Virus record (IMG/VR): IMGVR_UViG_3300017598_000203
Span: 1 to 23,742 of that record
Direction: 5' to 3' (one strand)
DNA from: a virus
DNA: 23,742 nt
The notes under the pieces were generated by a model. That model worked only from the letters and a program-made list of their open reading frames with translations. It made no database searches and was not told the DNA's origin. This document shows positions 4,737 to 14,138 of this stretch, in pieces; positions within the stretch are counted from its first letter, which is position 1; each line of letters begins with the position of its first letter. The position numbers and the translations under genes are program-made.

Positions 4737-5216
4737 CTATTGCAACGCTTCGAGATTCATTATGTACGCATCGTAAATATCTTTAGCTTGTACTTTCCCA
4801 AGAGTAAAAGCCTGCTCCAGTTGTGCTGTCGTCACTGTTCTGATACTGTTATCAGCGAGCACCCATTTTGTTGAACCTTCTGCGATACCTACTTCAAAGT
4901 TTTCAAAGTCGCTTGGTCGTGTTTGAAATATCATACCATCAACTTCAACTGTTGCTGTGAACAAAGCCTCGTTGCGCTCCTGCTTATACTGTTGCCGTAG
5001 AGCCTCCTTTTCTTTCTCTGCAACCTTGTCTGCATCATACTTAACCACACCATCAACAACCTTTAAAATCGAATTATCGCGCACAATTATACCATCATGC
5101 TCAACTGCTGTTTGCGTGATAGTTTCCTTGCCTAGTTTCCATTGTTCGAGTTTGTCGAAATCTTCCTGTACTGAGCTTATTACTTCTGTGCCTGTGTAGG
5201 CGTATACCATGTTCAT
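4737..5216 (-). CDS. DUF4376-like tail-associated protein, 159 aa
   Basis: The C-terminal part (about residues 80-135: RNEALFTATVEVDGMIFQTR, then a W-V-L-A-DNS segment and VTTAQL) resembles DUF4376, a domain that follows tail-fibre genes in many phages and is often described as fibre-assembly related. The N-terminal 60 residues are a small variable domain; residues 60-80 are a highly charged helix. A strong ribosome site (AGGAGAT, 7 bases before the ATG at 5216) supports the start; a second in-frame ATG two codons later is possible. It lies directly after the probable receptor-binding gene, so a chaperone or fibre-tip role is plausible but inferred. Confidence 0.7.
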   Translation of the reverse strand: MNMVYAYTGTEVISSVQEDFDKLEQWKLGKETITQTAVEHDGIIVRDNSILKVVDGVVKYDADKVAEKEKEALRQQYKQERNEALFTATVEVDGMIFQTRPSDFENFEVGIAEGSTKWVLADNSIRTVTTAQLEQAFTLGKVQAKDIYDAYIMNLEALQ

Positions 5217-5226
5217 AATTTATCTC

Positions 5227-6705
5227 CTAGTAAAAACTTACTGTTAATTTTCCGTTGATTGTGTTGGTGTTATTTGCTTTTATCTGTGCGGTTGTGAATA
5301 CTGTTGAGCTGTCTTTTATCCATTTGCCTTGAAATAGAATGCGATTATCGTTATAGCTAGATTTGCATAAGGCAACTCTATTTGATCCACTTTTTAAGGA
5401 AAATAAGGCACTTAGACGACTGATGGAAACTACATATCCTAAAATTTCATTTGACGGATTAAATGAAGCCGTTGTTGATGCTCCGTTTGAAAATAGTTGT
5501 TGAGCATCAAATGATAACCCAAGATTATTGAAATCTGATAAAATTTGAGTCGATGCGCTTGCTTCCCCCACAAAATTCACCTTCATCAAACACGCCCAAC
5601 TTGGAATCTCAAAACTATGACCTGCTGAGAAGTCGCCTGCAATGTCAATTGTTTGGTTAAACTTCCACGGTGTCAAATCTGCGTTGTAGCCTTTTGGGAC
5701 TGCGTAAAGTTGGACGTTGCCCGATACGCTTGCACTAGGGCGAAGGAGTAGCGAGGTCATTGGCGTTGATGTGTCTGGGTTGGAGAAATAGTCCTCTTCT
5801 TGTTGTGGTGATGATTGCCCCGATTGCGATATTATAGATATTTTCTTTCTTCCTGTATTTGAATTTATTAGGATGCAACAATTACCAAGAAAAGCGCCAT
5901 CGTTTACCTGTGAACTATTTGAAGATTGAATAGCTCCGTTTGAATTTCTTAGATATTGCTTTGTCTTGCTTGATGACGTATTTTCATTTATATATGATTT
6001 TATCTGAGCTGTCAACCCACTACTAGCCACCACATAATAATCATACTCATCCCCATCTAAATCGTCCACACCTTCTGTATCATTCACACCTCCGAAAATT
6101 ATATCAGCGGTTTGATTTGTTAGGTCTAAGTTTTTGAGCAGAATCGCATTTGGATTGTACTGGACTTTTGGGACTGCCGTTATGAATAGGGAGTAGGTGA
6201 TGGTGGATGTTTGAGATGCGTAAAACTGCATTGATGTTATCTCTGTGCTTGTATCTGCTGTATAGTAACTATATTTAGCAACAGATTTACTGCTTGCACC
6301 GCTATCACACATTAAGTAATCATTATGCCTTTTACTTCCAATATAACCCGTTATCCTACCACTCCTAAAACATGGATGATCAGCACTATTGAAGTTCATA
6401 TAAGCAAAATTAGTATCGCTTGATAATGACCCTGCACTAGGGGATGTACCCGAACCTGTCATATTGTCACGGCTATAGCTTACTAAATTATTGACTCTTG
6501 AAAAAATAGCATTATTCGAGCCTGCGCTACTAGACGAATGAACAATAAAATGATACTCATAACCATAAACCTCAGAACCTTCGCCCTCAATTCTAAGGTC
6601 TATATCCTCAAAGTTCACCCCTGCCGTGACCGCTTTTGTTTCGCGGTCGATGTAGCAGATTGTGTTGTGACATAAAATGTCTGGTTTTAAATCGTAATCT
6701 GGCAT
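5227..6705 (-). CDS. Probable receptor-binding/tail-tip protein with duplicated domain, 492 aa
   Basis: No catalytic motif is recognised. The sequence is Ser/Asn/Thr-rich and beta-rich. Two similar halves are visible: about residues 45-190 (YGYEYHFIVHSSSS to YSLFITAVPK) and about 220-355 (YDYYVVASSGLTAQIKSY to GNVQLYAVPKGY). Each starts with an aromatic strand, has an N-rich middle and ends with a strand plus VPK. Such modules occur as sugar-binding-like beta-sandwiches in phage fibres (inference). I place the start at the ATG at 6705, three bases after the stop of the fibre gene and preceded by GGACGGTG; an in-frame ATG at 6729 would overlap that gene by 22 bases. Position between a large fibre and a DUF4376-like gene fits a host-recognition protein. 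Confidence 0.65.
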   Translation of the reverse strand: MPDYDLKPDILCHNTICYIDRETKAVTAGVNFEDIDLRIEGEGSEVYGYEYHFIVHSSSSAGSNNAIFSRVNNLVSYSRDNMTGSGTSPSAGSLSSDTNFAYMNFNSADHPCFRSGRITGYIGSKRHNDYLMCDSGASSKSVAKYSYYTADTSTEITSMQFYASQTSTITYSLFITAVPKVQYNPNAILLKNLDLTNQTADIIFGGVNDTEGVDDLDGDEYDYYVVASSGLTAQIKSYINENTSSSKTKQYLRNSNGAIQSSNSSQVNDGAFLGNCCILINSNTGRKKISIISQSGQSSPQQEEDYFSNPDTSTPMTSLLLRPSASVSGNVQLYAVPKGYNADLTPWKFNQTIDIAGDFSAGHSFEIPSWACLMKVNFVGEASASTQILSDFNNLGLSFDAQQLFSNGASTTASFNPSNEILGYVVSISRLSALFSLKSGSNRVALCKSSYNDNRILFQGKWIKDSSTVFTTAQIKANNTNTINGKLTVSFY

Positions 6706-6707
6706 TT

Positions 6708-9700
6708 TTACACCGTCCCTATCATCCATTTACTCAAGACTGTTGAATAAACGTATTTGATTATATTCGTTGGCGTTCCTTTGGCTTCAACCCATGCTCG
6801 CGTTCCGTTGTCGTCTGCAAGCTTCATGCGATATGTGGCGTTGTTGTTTGTAAAGTATACCGTGTCTTGGTTTGCAGGGTCAGTCGTGTTAAACGTAACG
6901 GTATATTCCGCTGTAGCCGAAACGTCTAAGTAAATTAAAGAGCCGTTGTGCGCTGATGTAAGTTGCTGATTACCTGCAATGCCTGTTTCTGTACCCCAAC
7001 CACCGCCACTTGGTAAATCATAAACACCGCGATTACCTCCGCTGTCTGTTCCTAGATATTTAGAGTTTCCTGTGATAACATGTTTCTCAATTGCGCTCGC
7101 ACCATCTGCTACGTATGCCGTACCTGCTGTGTCTGCTACTGCTGATGTACTTGCTTGCAGTGCTTGAACTTCGTGCTTGTGGTAGTTATCAGCGTTTGAG
7201 CCGTCAATTAATCCTGATGGTGTTGAGCCACCACTTGCGCCTACTATATCTTCGGGCTTAACTTCAACATATTTCAATGCTAAGCAGTTATGTGAGTTTC
7301 CATAGTTTCTTTTTGTCTTATAAAGCACTGCATAAGTAACGCGTGCTTCCTGTAAAATCGGACCATACCCCTCAACTGTGTTTAGTTCACTTGCATAACC
7401 TGTATCAGCGTCATCCTCATTATTGTATTGCTGATTTCCCATCCATGCAAAGAATGTGTTCTCATTTTCAATAGAGTTTGTAACGGTCATAAAATACCAA
7501 ACATATCGAGTGGTATTGTTCGCGTTATTATCTACTGATACAGGGCTACCGTCATTATTAAATACTGGCATATCATATGTAGTTGCTCCAAAATCACCCT
7601 CTGTTAAGAAAGGAAATCCAGTTTTTTCGATATGTCTTGTATTAGAGCCGTCTTTATACAATACGCGCCATGTATCACCGCGACTAAATGCAGTAAAATC
7701 AAATTTTCTGTCAGCAAATAACGTTGTACCGTTTCCTATTCCAAACTGTGCATCAAAATCAATTGAACCGTCTGGTGATGTTGGAAAGTCTGTTATAGAG
7801 CCACCAGATAAAAGATAGATTTGTTTATCGTAAAAATTCTTCACTGTCGTATTTAAACTCATTCCAGAACTAACTTTTCTAATGTCTGTTACTGCATTCT
7901 CTTTTTGAAATGAAGCATTCCCCCAGTCTATATACGAGACTGACACGAATTGAATCATTAATTCATATTGCGCCTGCCTATTCGGTGCGTCTGCAACTTG
8001 AGGTTCACCGCTATTATCAAAGTAAGCAAACTTTAATCCCTCGGTGTCGGGCAAAACCCAATCTACAGGTGAAGACTTTTCAAACACATCACCCGTTGCA
8101 ACTTGGAATCTAAAATTATCATTCGTTGGTGTAAGCGTAAGTGTTCTAGTACCGTTATCGAATGAAAAAACTGAGTCTAACAAGTTAAAAAAGCCTGGCT
8201 GAACGCTTTGTAAAACAGTTGCAAAACCTGCGCTCGTCTTTCGTACAATCTCGTATTTCTCTGGCTCTGTTAAGAAGTTGGTAAAACCTTGCTGTAGGAT
8301 AATTGCTTCTGTTACTACTCCACCCTCAAGGTTTAAGTCGTGATTTTCTTCCAAGTCTTCAAAGTCTACAAGGAGATTTGCTTCCGCTTCGGCAATTGTT
8401 GAATAGAGTTTACGGCCATAAATAAACGTCATTGAACCGTTATTGAATAGGTAAACAAATTGAGTTGTTACATTATTAGTCGGCACCGCAACAGGTGTGT
8501 TTGAAGCGCCATCATCCCAAAACTCTGGATCAATAACAGTTGCAGGTGATGTATAGGCGAATCCTGTGTCGCTTGTTGAGTCGATATAATTGTATAGCCT
8601 TACTGGGTTTTGAGTCGCAGGTATTACAGGTGTTACGGCTGTATTACCACCACGTTTAGCGGTTACGTTACCGCCTGCACCCTCTAGCGAGTAAGTGTAT
8701 TCAGCGCGGTTAATATTTAGCCCCGATATACCTGTAACTTTACCGCCTTTGATTATCGCACCGCGTTGCTGTGAGATATAACGACTCTCTAAGGCGTGAT
8801 TAAGCGCGATAGGTTGTGTGTTATCTGCATCAGTCGAAATGGTTGCAGAATCAACGTGAAGGATTCTTGATAATTTAACGGCTACTTGCTGTTTATAGAA
8901 ATCATCAGTTGAACTTAGATTAAGACCAGCAGGTGTAGGCATTAAGTCTCCGACCGTTGCTTGCCCTTCTAGGTCTTCATAGATTGCGCCATCAGAACGA
9001 AGCCATAAATCTGTAAACTGACCGCTCCCAATTGTTCCTAACACTTCATTTGTTAGTGGTGAGACTAGTTCAAAGATTTGAGGCGTTGCTATATTTGCGG
9101 TGTCGCGGTTATCTTCAACATACCCTGTACCTGCCGTCATTGAATAAGTTGTTAAACCTACATTTGCTGTGGTGATTAATCCGTTGATTGTCCCTGTTGA
9201 TTTTCCTAGCAGTGAATAATCTACACTACCACCGCCACCAACCTGCTGATAGTCTGTAATGTCGCCGACTGTTGTACCGAGGTATTCGTAATAGTCTGTA
9301 CCTGCTTTCTGTAGATATGCGCTTGTCTGGTCGCCTTGTCCTGCAATCATCGCTGTAGTGTTTGCATAGGCATTTTGAACGGGAGGAATGTTTGAGTCCC
9401 CTGCGCCTATCTGGTCATAATCTGAGATATCAGCAGTTGAATCAGATTTCTTTTTGTAGAAGTCTACTCCTGATTGTTGCAAATAATTTTCAGTTTGGTC
9501 GACTTGGTTAGCCAACATTGTTGCTATGTCTGCATATTCATTTTGAACAGGTGGAGTCTGTGTGCCTGTTGCGATGTCTGAGATTTTGTATTTCTCAACC
9601 AACTGAGTGTCTTTATTCCATACCGGAAAGTAATCATCAGAGTTAAGTAGTGCGCCTGTATCAACATTCGAGCTGTATCGAGGTATATATAACGCTTCAA

Positions 9701-10274
9701 TCTGAGAAGGTGTTAGGTAATCAACTCCAACTGTGCCGGGAGGTGTATCGCTTGTTATGCGCCTATTTCTGAATACAAATGGATATTGAACTACTAACGA
9801 TGGCTCAACTTCTGGCGCAATATATCCGAGTAATTCCGTACCAACAAAAATCTTTTTCCCAAGTGGAGAGTCTTCTTGATCGTAAATGTATGGCTCAGTG
9901 CCTAGAATTGTAGCTAGTTCAGAAGTGTTCGCATTAATTGGTATAAGTACAACACCACCAGTTAACTCAACTCCGCTCGTATTTGTCCATGTTTCTTCAA
10001 CTACTGTCTGACCTGTAAGAGTTCTAACTGGTGGAACTGTCCCCCCGTCATAATCCTCGGCAATGGCAAAATCCCATCCGGTATATATATCTAATTCGGC
10101 TTTTGAATAAGGAGAGCCATCAGCATGTAGTAGTCTTAGTTTGTGACTGGCTTGCTCTGTTACGTAAATCACGGGTATCTTTTCAAACACTTCCGCTATT
10201 ATTTTATTGTCAACATCAACGAGCGTGGAAACCGCTCCATCTATCCGAACGTACGTTATTATTTCGCGTCCCAT
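6708..10274 (-). CDS. Large tail fibre protein, 1188 aa
   Basis: The largest virion gene. The N-terminal 240 residues should attach it to the tail. Two tandem copies of a 56-residue unit follow (repeats starting near residues 244 and 300: QNEYADIATMLANQ and QNAYANTTAMIAGQ, each with a DQTxxYLQ segment and ending in a DI-x-DY-x-Q-x-G motif), a spacer module common in marine phage fibres. The middle is long and beta-rich. Near residue 1032 lies His-Lys-His in DNYHKHEV, the HxH type of metal-binding motif used by trimeric fibre shafts such as T4 gp12, and the last 120 residues resemble a trimeric tip domain. The ribosome site AGGA is 8 bases before the ATG. It may have its own promoter in the 69-base gap upstream. 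Confidence 0.85.
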   Translation of the reverse strand: MGREIITYVRIDGAVSTLVDVDNKIIAEVFEKIPVIYVTEQASHKLRLLHADGSPYSKAELDIYTGWDFAIAEDYDGGTVPPVRTLTGQTVVEETWTNTSGVELTGGVVLIPINANTSELATILGTEPYIYDQEDSPLGKKIFVGTELLGYIAPEVEPSLVVQYPFVFRNRRITSDTPPGTVGVDYLTPSQIEALYIPRYSSNVDTGALLNSDDYFPVWNKDTQLVEKYKISDIATGTQTPPVQNEYADIATMLANQVDQTENYLQQSGVDFYKKKSDSTADISDYDQIGAGDSNIPPVQNAYANTTAMIAGQGDQTSAYLQKAGTDYYEYLGTTVGDITDYQQVGGGGSVDYSLLGKSTGTINGLITTANVGLTTYSMTAGTGYVEDNRDTANIATPQIFELVSPLTNEVLGTIGSGQFTDLWLRSDGAIYEDLEGQATVGDLMPTPAGLNLSSTDDFYKQQVAVKLSRILHVDSATISTDADNTQPIALNHALESRYISQQRGAIIKGGKVTGISGLNINRAEYTYSLEGAGGNVTAKRGGNTAVTPVIPATQNPVRLYNYIDSTSDTGFAYTSPATVIDPEFWDDGASNTPVAVPTNNVTTQFVYLFNNGSMTFIYGRKLYSTIAEAEANLLVDFEDLEENHDLNLEGGVVTEAIILQQGFTNFLTEPEKYEIVRKTSAGFATVLQSVQPGFFNLLDSVFSFDNGTRTLTLTPTNDNFRFQVATGDVFEKSSPVDWVLPDTEGLKFAYFDNSGEPQVADAPNRQAQYELMIQFVSVSYIDWGNASFQKENAVTDIRKVSSGMSLNTTVKNFYDKQIYLLSGGSITDFPTSPDGSIDFDAQFGIGNGTTLFADRKFDFTAFSRGDTWRVLYKDGSNTRHIEKTGFPFLTEGDFGATTYDMPVFNNDGSPVSVDNNANNTTRYVWYFMTVTNSIENENTFFAWMGNQQYNNEDDADTGYASELNTVEGYGPILQEARVTYAVLYKTKRNYGNSHNCLALKYVEVKPEDIVGASGGSTPSGLIDGSNADNYHKHEVQALQASTSAVADTAGTAYVADGASAIEKHVITGNSKYLGTDSGGNRGVYDLPSGGGWGTETGIAGNQQLTSAHNGSLIYLDVSATAEYTVTFNTTDPANQDTVYFTNNNATYRMKLADDNGTRAWVEAKGTPTNIIKYVYSTVLSKWMIGTV

Positions 10275-10307
10275 TATTCAAATCCTGTTTTAATTATTAG
10301 TTTTAAT

Positions 10308-10335
10308 AATATAGCACCGATTTAGTATTAGTAAA
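10308..10335 (-). promoter_or_regulatory. Possible promoter before the large fibre gene
   Basis: In a 69-base gap, one of the few gaps in the late block, the minus strand reads TTTACT (10335-10330), a 16-base spacer and TATATT (10313-10308). Start would be near 10302, about 28 bases before the fibre ATG. The -35 box is weak and the region is AT-rich, so a chance match is possible. Confidence 0.3.
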
Positions 10336-10343
10336 AATTATAG

Positions 10344-11342
10344 TTATTCTGGTGGTGCGCTCACGCCTGTTCTCAGCATAACATCTTGAATATCTGAAAA
10401 TTCTATAAACTCCGTTCTTCCACGAGTTTGCATCGAGTGACTGCTACTACACTCTAACGCTCCCTCTTTTATACTTATTGATAAATCGGAAGAATCTATC
10501 TCAATTGTTTTTTCCCCTTCCGATAAATCAATCTCTACTACCTTTGACTCGTAAAAAGTTCCATCATCAGAGGTATTGTTATAAGATCTTCTATATAAAG
10601 GCAAGAATACAGATTTTATAAAAACACCCTTATTATCTCTAAAATCGTCTGGGTTTACTGTTACTATCGTTTTAGTAGTACATTCATAAGACAATTGTTC
10701 TTGGTCTACATAAAAATAACCCTCGTACTTAAAAGCCATTTTATCAGTATAGTATGGAACGCCTTCGCTTCCTGCCTCCCAAACATCAGTTTGAGAATCA
10801 GAAATGCTACCATCTCGATTATACCTAGTGTAAGTCCTGTATGTATCCCATCTAGTTGTGCCACCATAATCGGTATTTGGGATATAATCTCTAAATCTAA
10901 AAAGATTAATTAGCTCTAAACACTGCTCATAGTTTCCGCTAACAGAGGCACCAAAACTAGCTGCTCCACCTGAGTAATAAGCATGCCTGTATAGTTTACT
11001 GTCGCCTAATCCTTCTTTTATCTCGTTACTTCTTTCCTCTTCTGTTAAATAAGCTATTGCATAATCAGAAGGTTCTATAGATTCAACCTCCACTGGATTT
11101 TTGAAGTATAAATCGACCTTTGATGGTGTGAATACTTGTTCAAGTCGCAGTCTGTTTCGGTAGTAATAAACGGGTATTCCATCTATAGAATACCCTGCTG
11201 GCTCGCTGGAGGATAACCCCGAACAATCAAACAGTATATATTGACTTAGGTTGAAATAAACACTGATACTTGGAGTCCAGCGTCCTACTTGGTAGTTATG
11301 CGCGTTTAATAGCGCATAGTACGCATCAATTACGCTTACCAT
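10344..11342 (-). CDS. Distal tail/baseplate structural protein, 332 aa, unknown family
   Basis: Not recognised. A Tyr-, Ser- and Asp-rich soluble protein beginning MVSVIDAYYALLNAH with no membrane segment or enzyme motif. The C-terminal part has alternating short strands (VVEIDLSEGEKTIEIDSSDLSISI) typical of beta-sandwich structural proteins. The ATG overlaps the stop of the gene upstream (ATGGTAA) and has a strong ribosome site (AGGAG, 4 bases before). It lies just before the large fibre gene, so it is probably a connector or baseplate component to which the fibre attaches. Confidence 0.6.
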   Translation of the reverse strand: MVSVIDAYYALLNAHNYQVGRWTPSISVYFNLSQYILFDCSGLSSSEPAGYSIDGIPVYYYRNRLRLEQVFTPSKVDLYFKNPVEVESIEPSDYAIAYLTEEERSNEIKEGLGDSKLYRHAYYSGGAASFGASVSGNYEQCLELINLFRFRDYIPNTDYGGTTRWDTYRTYTRYNRDGSISDSQTDVWEAGSEGVPYYTDKMAFKYEGYFYVDQEQLSYECTTKTIVTVNPDDFRDNKGVFIKSVFLPLYRRSYNNTSDDGTFYESKVVEIDLSEGEKTIEIDSSDLSISIKEGALECSSSHSMQTRGRTEFIEFSDIQDVMLRTGVSAPPE

Positions 11343-12277
11343 ACAACTCCTGTTGAGCTAAATATTCCTTCAAAAGATTGCACTTGCGCTAATCCTGCCC
11401 GTCCAATTTGAACATAATAAATTTCAGCTGAGTTAACTAATAAATCATCAGACGTAATAACTTCCGCATTCCAATTTCTAAGATATAAATATTCATTTTG
11501 AGTGGCTGTAATTTTCAGATAATAGTACTTCGATTCGTCAACAGCAATAGCTGTTTTGACTGTTGGCGTATTAACTGAAATCTCGGGCAAGATAGCCTGC
11601 CCTTTATTACAATAAGTATTGTACGTAGCGTCATCAGCAGAATCATTTGCTTTTGCTTGAAAAATTCTATTTAGTGTAAATGAGTTTTGCGTATTGGATG
11701 TAAAGAGTGAATTATCCACAGCAACTTGCTCTATTGCGTATGACTTAACACTATCTTTTTCGGTTATTACAACCTTTCCAATTGTGTAAAAATAATGACC
11801 CTCATCGGTTGCAGGGAACTTAACGCTATTGTATGCGAAATTGGTATTTGCAATCTCAGTACCTTCTTTAACTGTTAAAACTGGGTAGCCTAAAAAATCA
11901 TCATCATCTTTCCAATTTGCTGAAAGTTTTAAATAAATAAATAAATCACCTGCCGATTCAGAATCTATGTTAACGGAATTTGTTTCTATAAAATATTCAG
12001 TATCATTGATAAACACGCAACCACTTGAGATATTAACCAATTGTTCGTCTTCATCATTTTTAGAAAGAGACATTGTAAAAGGTGTTAAGGTTTGCGCACT
12101 CGAATCACCACCACCACCATACTGGTCTATAACAGAGATATAAGTTCCTCCACGCGCTTTATTAACCGTAACAGTGGTATTATCTCCATGAAGTTCATTA
12201 GAATTAATCTCATTAATCAATTCCCGAATATCACGACCTCTTACTAATTCGCCATCATTTAGTGTATTGTGTATCAT
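11336..12277 (-). CDS. Tail/collar structural protein with GGT motif, 313 aa
   Basis: The N-terminus (NDGELVRGRDIRELINEINS, then a segment ending KARGGTYISV at about residues 30-50) fits a pattern seen in small structural proteins of many tailed phages: a helix that selects a register, then an x-GGT-x-I-x-V strand and a Gly-rich linker (YGGGGDSS). The remainder is predicted beta-rich and carries no enzyme motif. I chose the ATG at 12277 because it overlaps the upstream stop as ATGA; an in-frame TTG 30 bases upstream lies deep inside that gene. It forms a set with the genes on both sides, each coupled by a short overlap. Role inferred from position after the tape measure. Confidence 0.6.
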   Translation of the reverse strand: MIHNTLNDGELVRGRDIRELINEINSNELHGDNTTVTVNKARGGTYISVIDQYGGGGDSSAQTLTPFTMSLSKNDEDEQLVNISSGCVFINDTEYFIETNSVNIDSESAGDLFIYLKLSANWKDDDDFLGYPVLTVKEGTEIANTNFAYNSVKFPATDEGHYFYTIGKVVITEKDSVKSYAIEQVAVDNSLFTSNTQNSFTLNRIFQAKANDSADDATYNTYCNKGQAILPEISVNTPTVKTAIAVDESKYYYLKITATQNEYLYLRNWNAEVITSDDLLVNSAEIYYVQIGRAGLAQVQSFEGIFSSTGVVW

Positions 12278-13032
12278 TCTGTGAACCCGTACATTTCTAA
12301 ATCCCAACCTTTTTGAGGCTCACCGCCCGAATTAATAAACGTTGAATCATTAAATTTATAAGTTCTACGACATACCCAATAGCCACCGTCTCTAGTTATA
12401 GGACAAGAAGTGACAAGCCACATATTACCGTCTTCTGTTGATCGGCCGTAACTATTTGAAGGGTCTACGAGTAAGCCAACAGATTTAGATATATTAATTG
12501 CTTTTTCTTCTTCCGTCCAGTATATAGTTTCTAGGACTTCAACAGTTGGCTTTTGATAAGTGTTAGATGATTTGGTTCTCGATTTAATTATAGTTTCAGA
12601 GCCGGACGCATTTACATTTGTTCTGATAAAGAAATTGTCATACTCTGAATTACCTTCTATCTCTGAAATCTTCTTTAGCGTGTCCCATGATTCTGGAGCC
12701 GTTGCAGTTGAGTCGCTAGAAGTTAAGTAATGATCCCATTTCACTAGATAATCTTTATTGTGTGATAATGGTGCGTCAATAGTCGAGGCTCTTAATTCTG
12801 TATCAAATCGACCCGGCTTTTTCCATGAGTAATTTAAAATCAAATCACCCATTTTACCACTGCTTGGTTGCCAATCCGCATCATAAAAATATGTCTCGCT
12901 TGCGTCTGGATTTGGTTCACCTAGTTCGGGTATTCTGTAATCGAGCTTGCTTACAAGTCTTTTTACAATACGTCCAGTTTGCCTAGTTCCGCTTACCTTT
13001 AAGGCACCGCTTCTTGGTTGTTCGTCAGCCAT
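12274..13032 (-). CDS. Tail structural protein, 252 aa, unknown family
   Basis: Not recognised at family level. It starts with a basic segment (residues 10-30: LKVSGTRQTGRIVKRLVSKL) and continues as a Trp/Tyr-rich beta protein with a late segment GGYWVCRRTYKFNDSTF. Its position directly after the tape measure gene is where siphoviruses encode the distal tail protein and related baseplate parts. The ATG overlaps the tape-measure stop (TAATG), with the ribosome site AGAGGT. Its stop overlaps the next start. Confidence 0.55.
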   Translation of the reverse strand: MADEQPRSGALKVSGTRQTGRIVKRLVSKLDYRIPELGEPNPDASETYFYDADWQPSSGKMGDLILNYSWKKPGRFDTELRASTIDAPLSHNKDYLVKWDHYLTSSDSTATAPESWDTLKKISEIEGNSEYDNFFIRTNVNASGSETIIKSRTKSSNTYQKPTVEVLETIYWTEEEKAINISKSVGLLVDPSNSYGRSTEDGNMWLVTSCPITRDGGYWVCRRTYKFNDSTFINSGGEPQKGWDLEMYGFTE

Positions 13033-14138
13033 TATATACCTCTATCCGTGTTATTTGCAATTCTTTCTAAAATATCAAGCCTGTCCGATTCTGCTTGAGA
13101 CATCCCACCGTTTGCCCCCTGAGTTCTACCAATTGCCTCTGCACCAAATCCCATAGCGCCACCTAATGCACTAGCACCCGAACTTAATGGACTGAGATAC
13201 CAAGGAACTTGAGAAGCAACGTCTGTTGCTAAATCTACTTTTCCATAATCTTTCAAGCCTGTTGTTTTAGATAAATTACCACCATCGCGTGTAGACTCAA
13301 GCAAATCAGCAACCACTTGCAAATCTTTGATTAAAAGACCCATAGGACCACGCATGTTTTTTGCCTGTTCTGTCCAATTTATAAAAGTATCAGTGATTGA
13401 AATTAAAGAATTTTGTAATGGCCCCCCTATGTCAGCAGTAAGGTTTTGAATCTTACCTTGAAGCGTTGACCATTTACCGAGAAGAGTTTGAGACTGCTTT
13501 TCCATTAGCCCGGCATATATACCGCCATTACTTGTCATTTCCTTAAATACTTGGTTTAAATCTTTGAATTTTATTTTACCAGTTTCAGCCATTTTAAATA
13601 TTGCTTCTTTCGGTCTGTTCATTGACTTAGCTAGTTTATCAATTATTGGCACACCTGCGTTAACAAGTTGCAATAGTTCTTTTGTTTGAACCTTTCCCTT
13701 ATTCATTGACTTAGCATATAGTTGTGCCATTTCGCCCAAATCTTTTCCCGTACCTGCGGATATATCACCAAGCATTTTAATCACATTAACTGTATTTTCT
13801 GCCTCAACGCCTGCACCTGCTAGAACTTTACCAGCCTCAATAACTGAGTTTGTATCAAATGGCGTAACGTCTGCAAACTTACGCAAATCGCTTATAAGTT
13901 GTTTTGCTTTTTCCGCTGAACCGAGAAAGGTTTCCATTGCTAATTGCGTTTGAACAAGTTTACCGCTCATTTGTCCGATTTTAGCAATGGTGCCAACAAT
14001 AGCAGTACCAAAACCAATTAAGCCTAAGCCTATGTTTTTTGCAGATTTTCCAAAGCGTTTAAATTGAGCTTGTGCACTCTTTAAACCTGCTTGCAATCCT
14101 TTTGTTACGGCTTCAATTTTTACGCTTAATTTAGGCAT
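13032..14138 (-). CDS. Tail tape measure protein (short), 368 aa
   Basis: Sets tail length and is injected with DNA. The N-terminal tape-measure domain is clear: an N-terminal basic helix (KIEAVTKGLQAGLKSAQAQF), a hydrophobic stretch at about 36-50 (IGLGLIGFGTAIVGTI), then ETFLGSAEKAKQLISDLRKF, FADVTPFDTNSVIEAGKVLA and KGKVQTKELLQLVNAGVPI, the conserved core of phage tape-measure N-terminal domains. The helical middle ends in a Gly/Ala-rich segment (SSGASALGGAMGFGAEAIG). At 368 aa it is very short; if the usual scaling of about 0.15 nm per residue holds, the tail would be only about 55 nm. The ATG overlaps the upstream stop by 8 bases. Confidence 0.88.
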   Translation of the reverse strand: MPKLSVKIEAVTKGLQAGLKSAQAQFKRFGKSAKNIGLGLIGFGTAIVGTIAKIGQMSGKLVQTQLAMETFLGSAEKAKQLISDLRKFADVTPFDTNSVIEAGKVLAGAGVEAENTVNVIKMLGDISAGTGKDLGEMAQLYAKSMNKGKVQTKELLQLVNAGVPIIDKLAKSMNRPKEAIFKMAETGKIKFKDLNQVFKEMTSNGGIYAGLMEKQSQTLLGKWSTLQGKIQNLTADIGGPLQNSLISITDTFINWTEQAKNMRGPMGLLIKDLQVVADLLESTRDGGNLSKTTGLKDYGKVDLATDVASQVPWYLSPLSSGASALGGAMGFGAEAIGRTQGANGGMSQAESDRLDILERIANNTDRGI

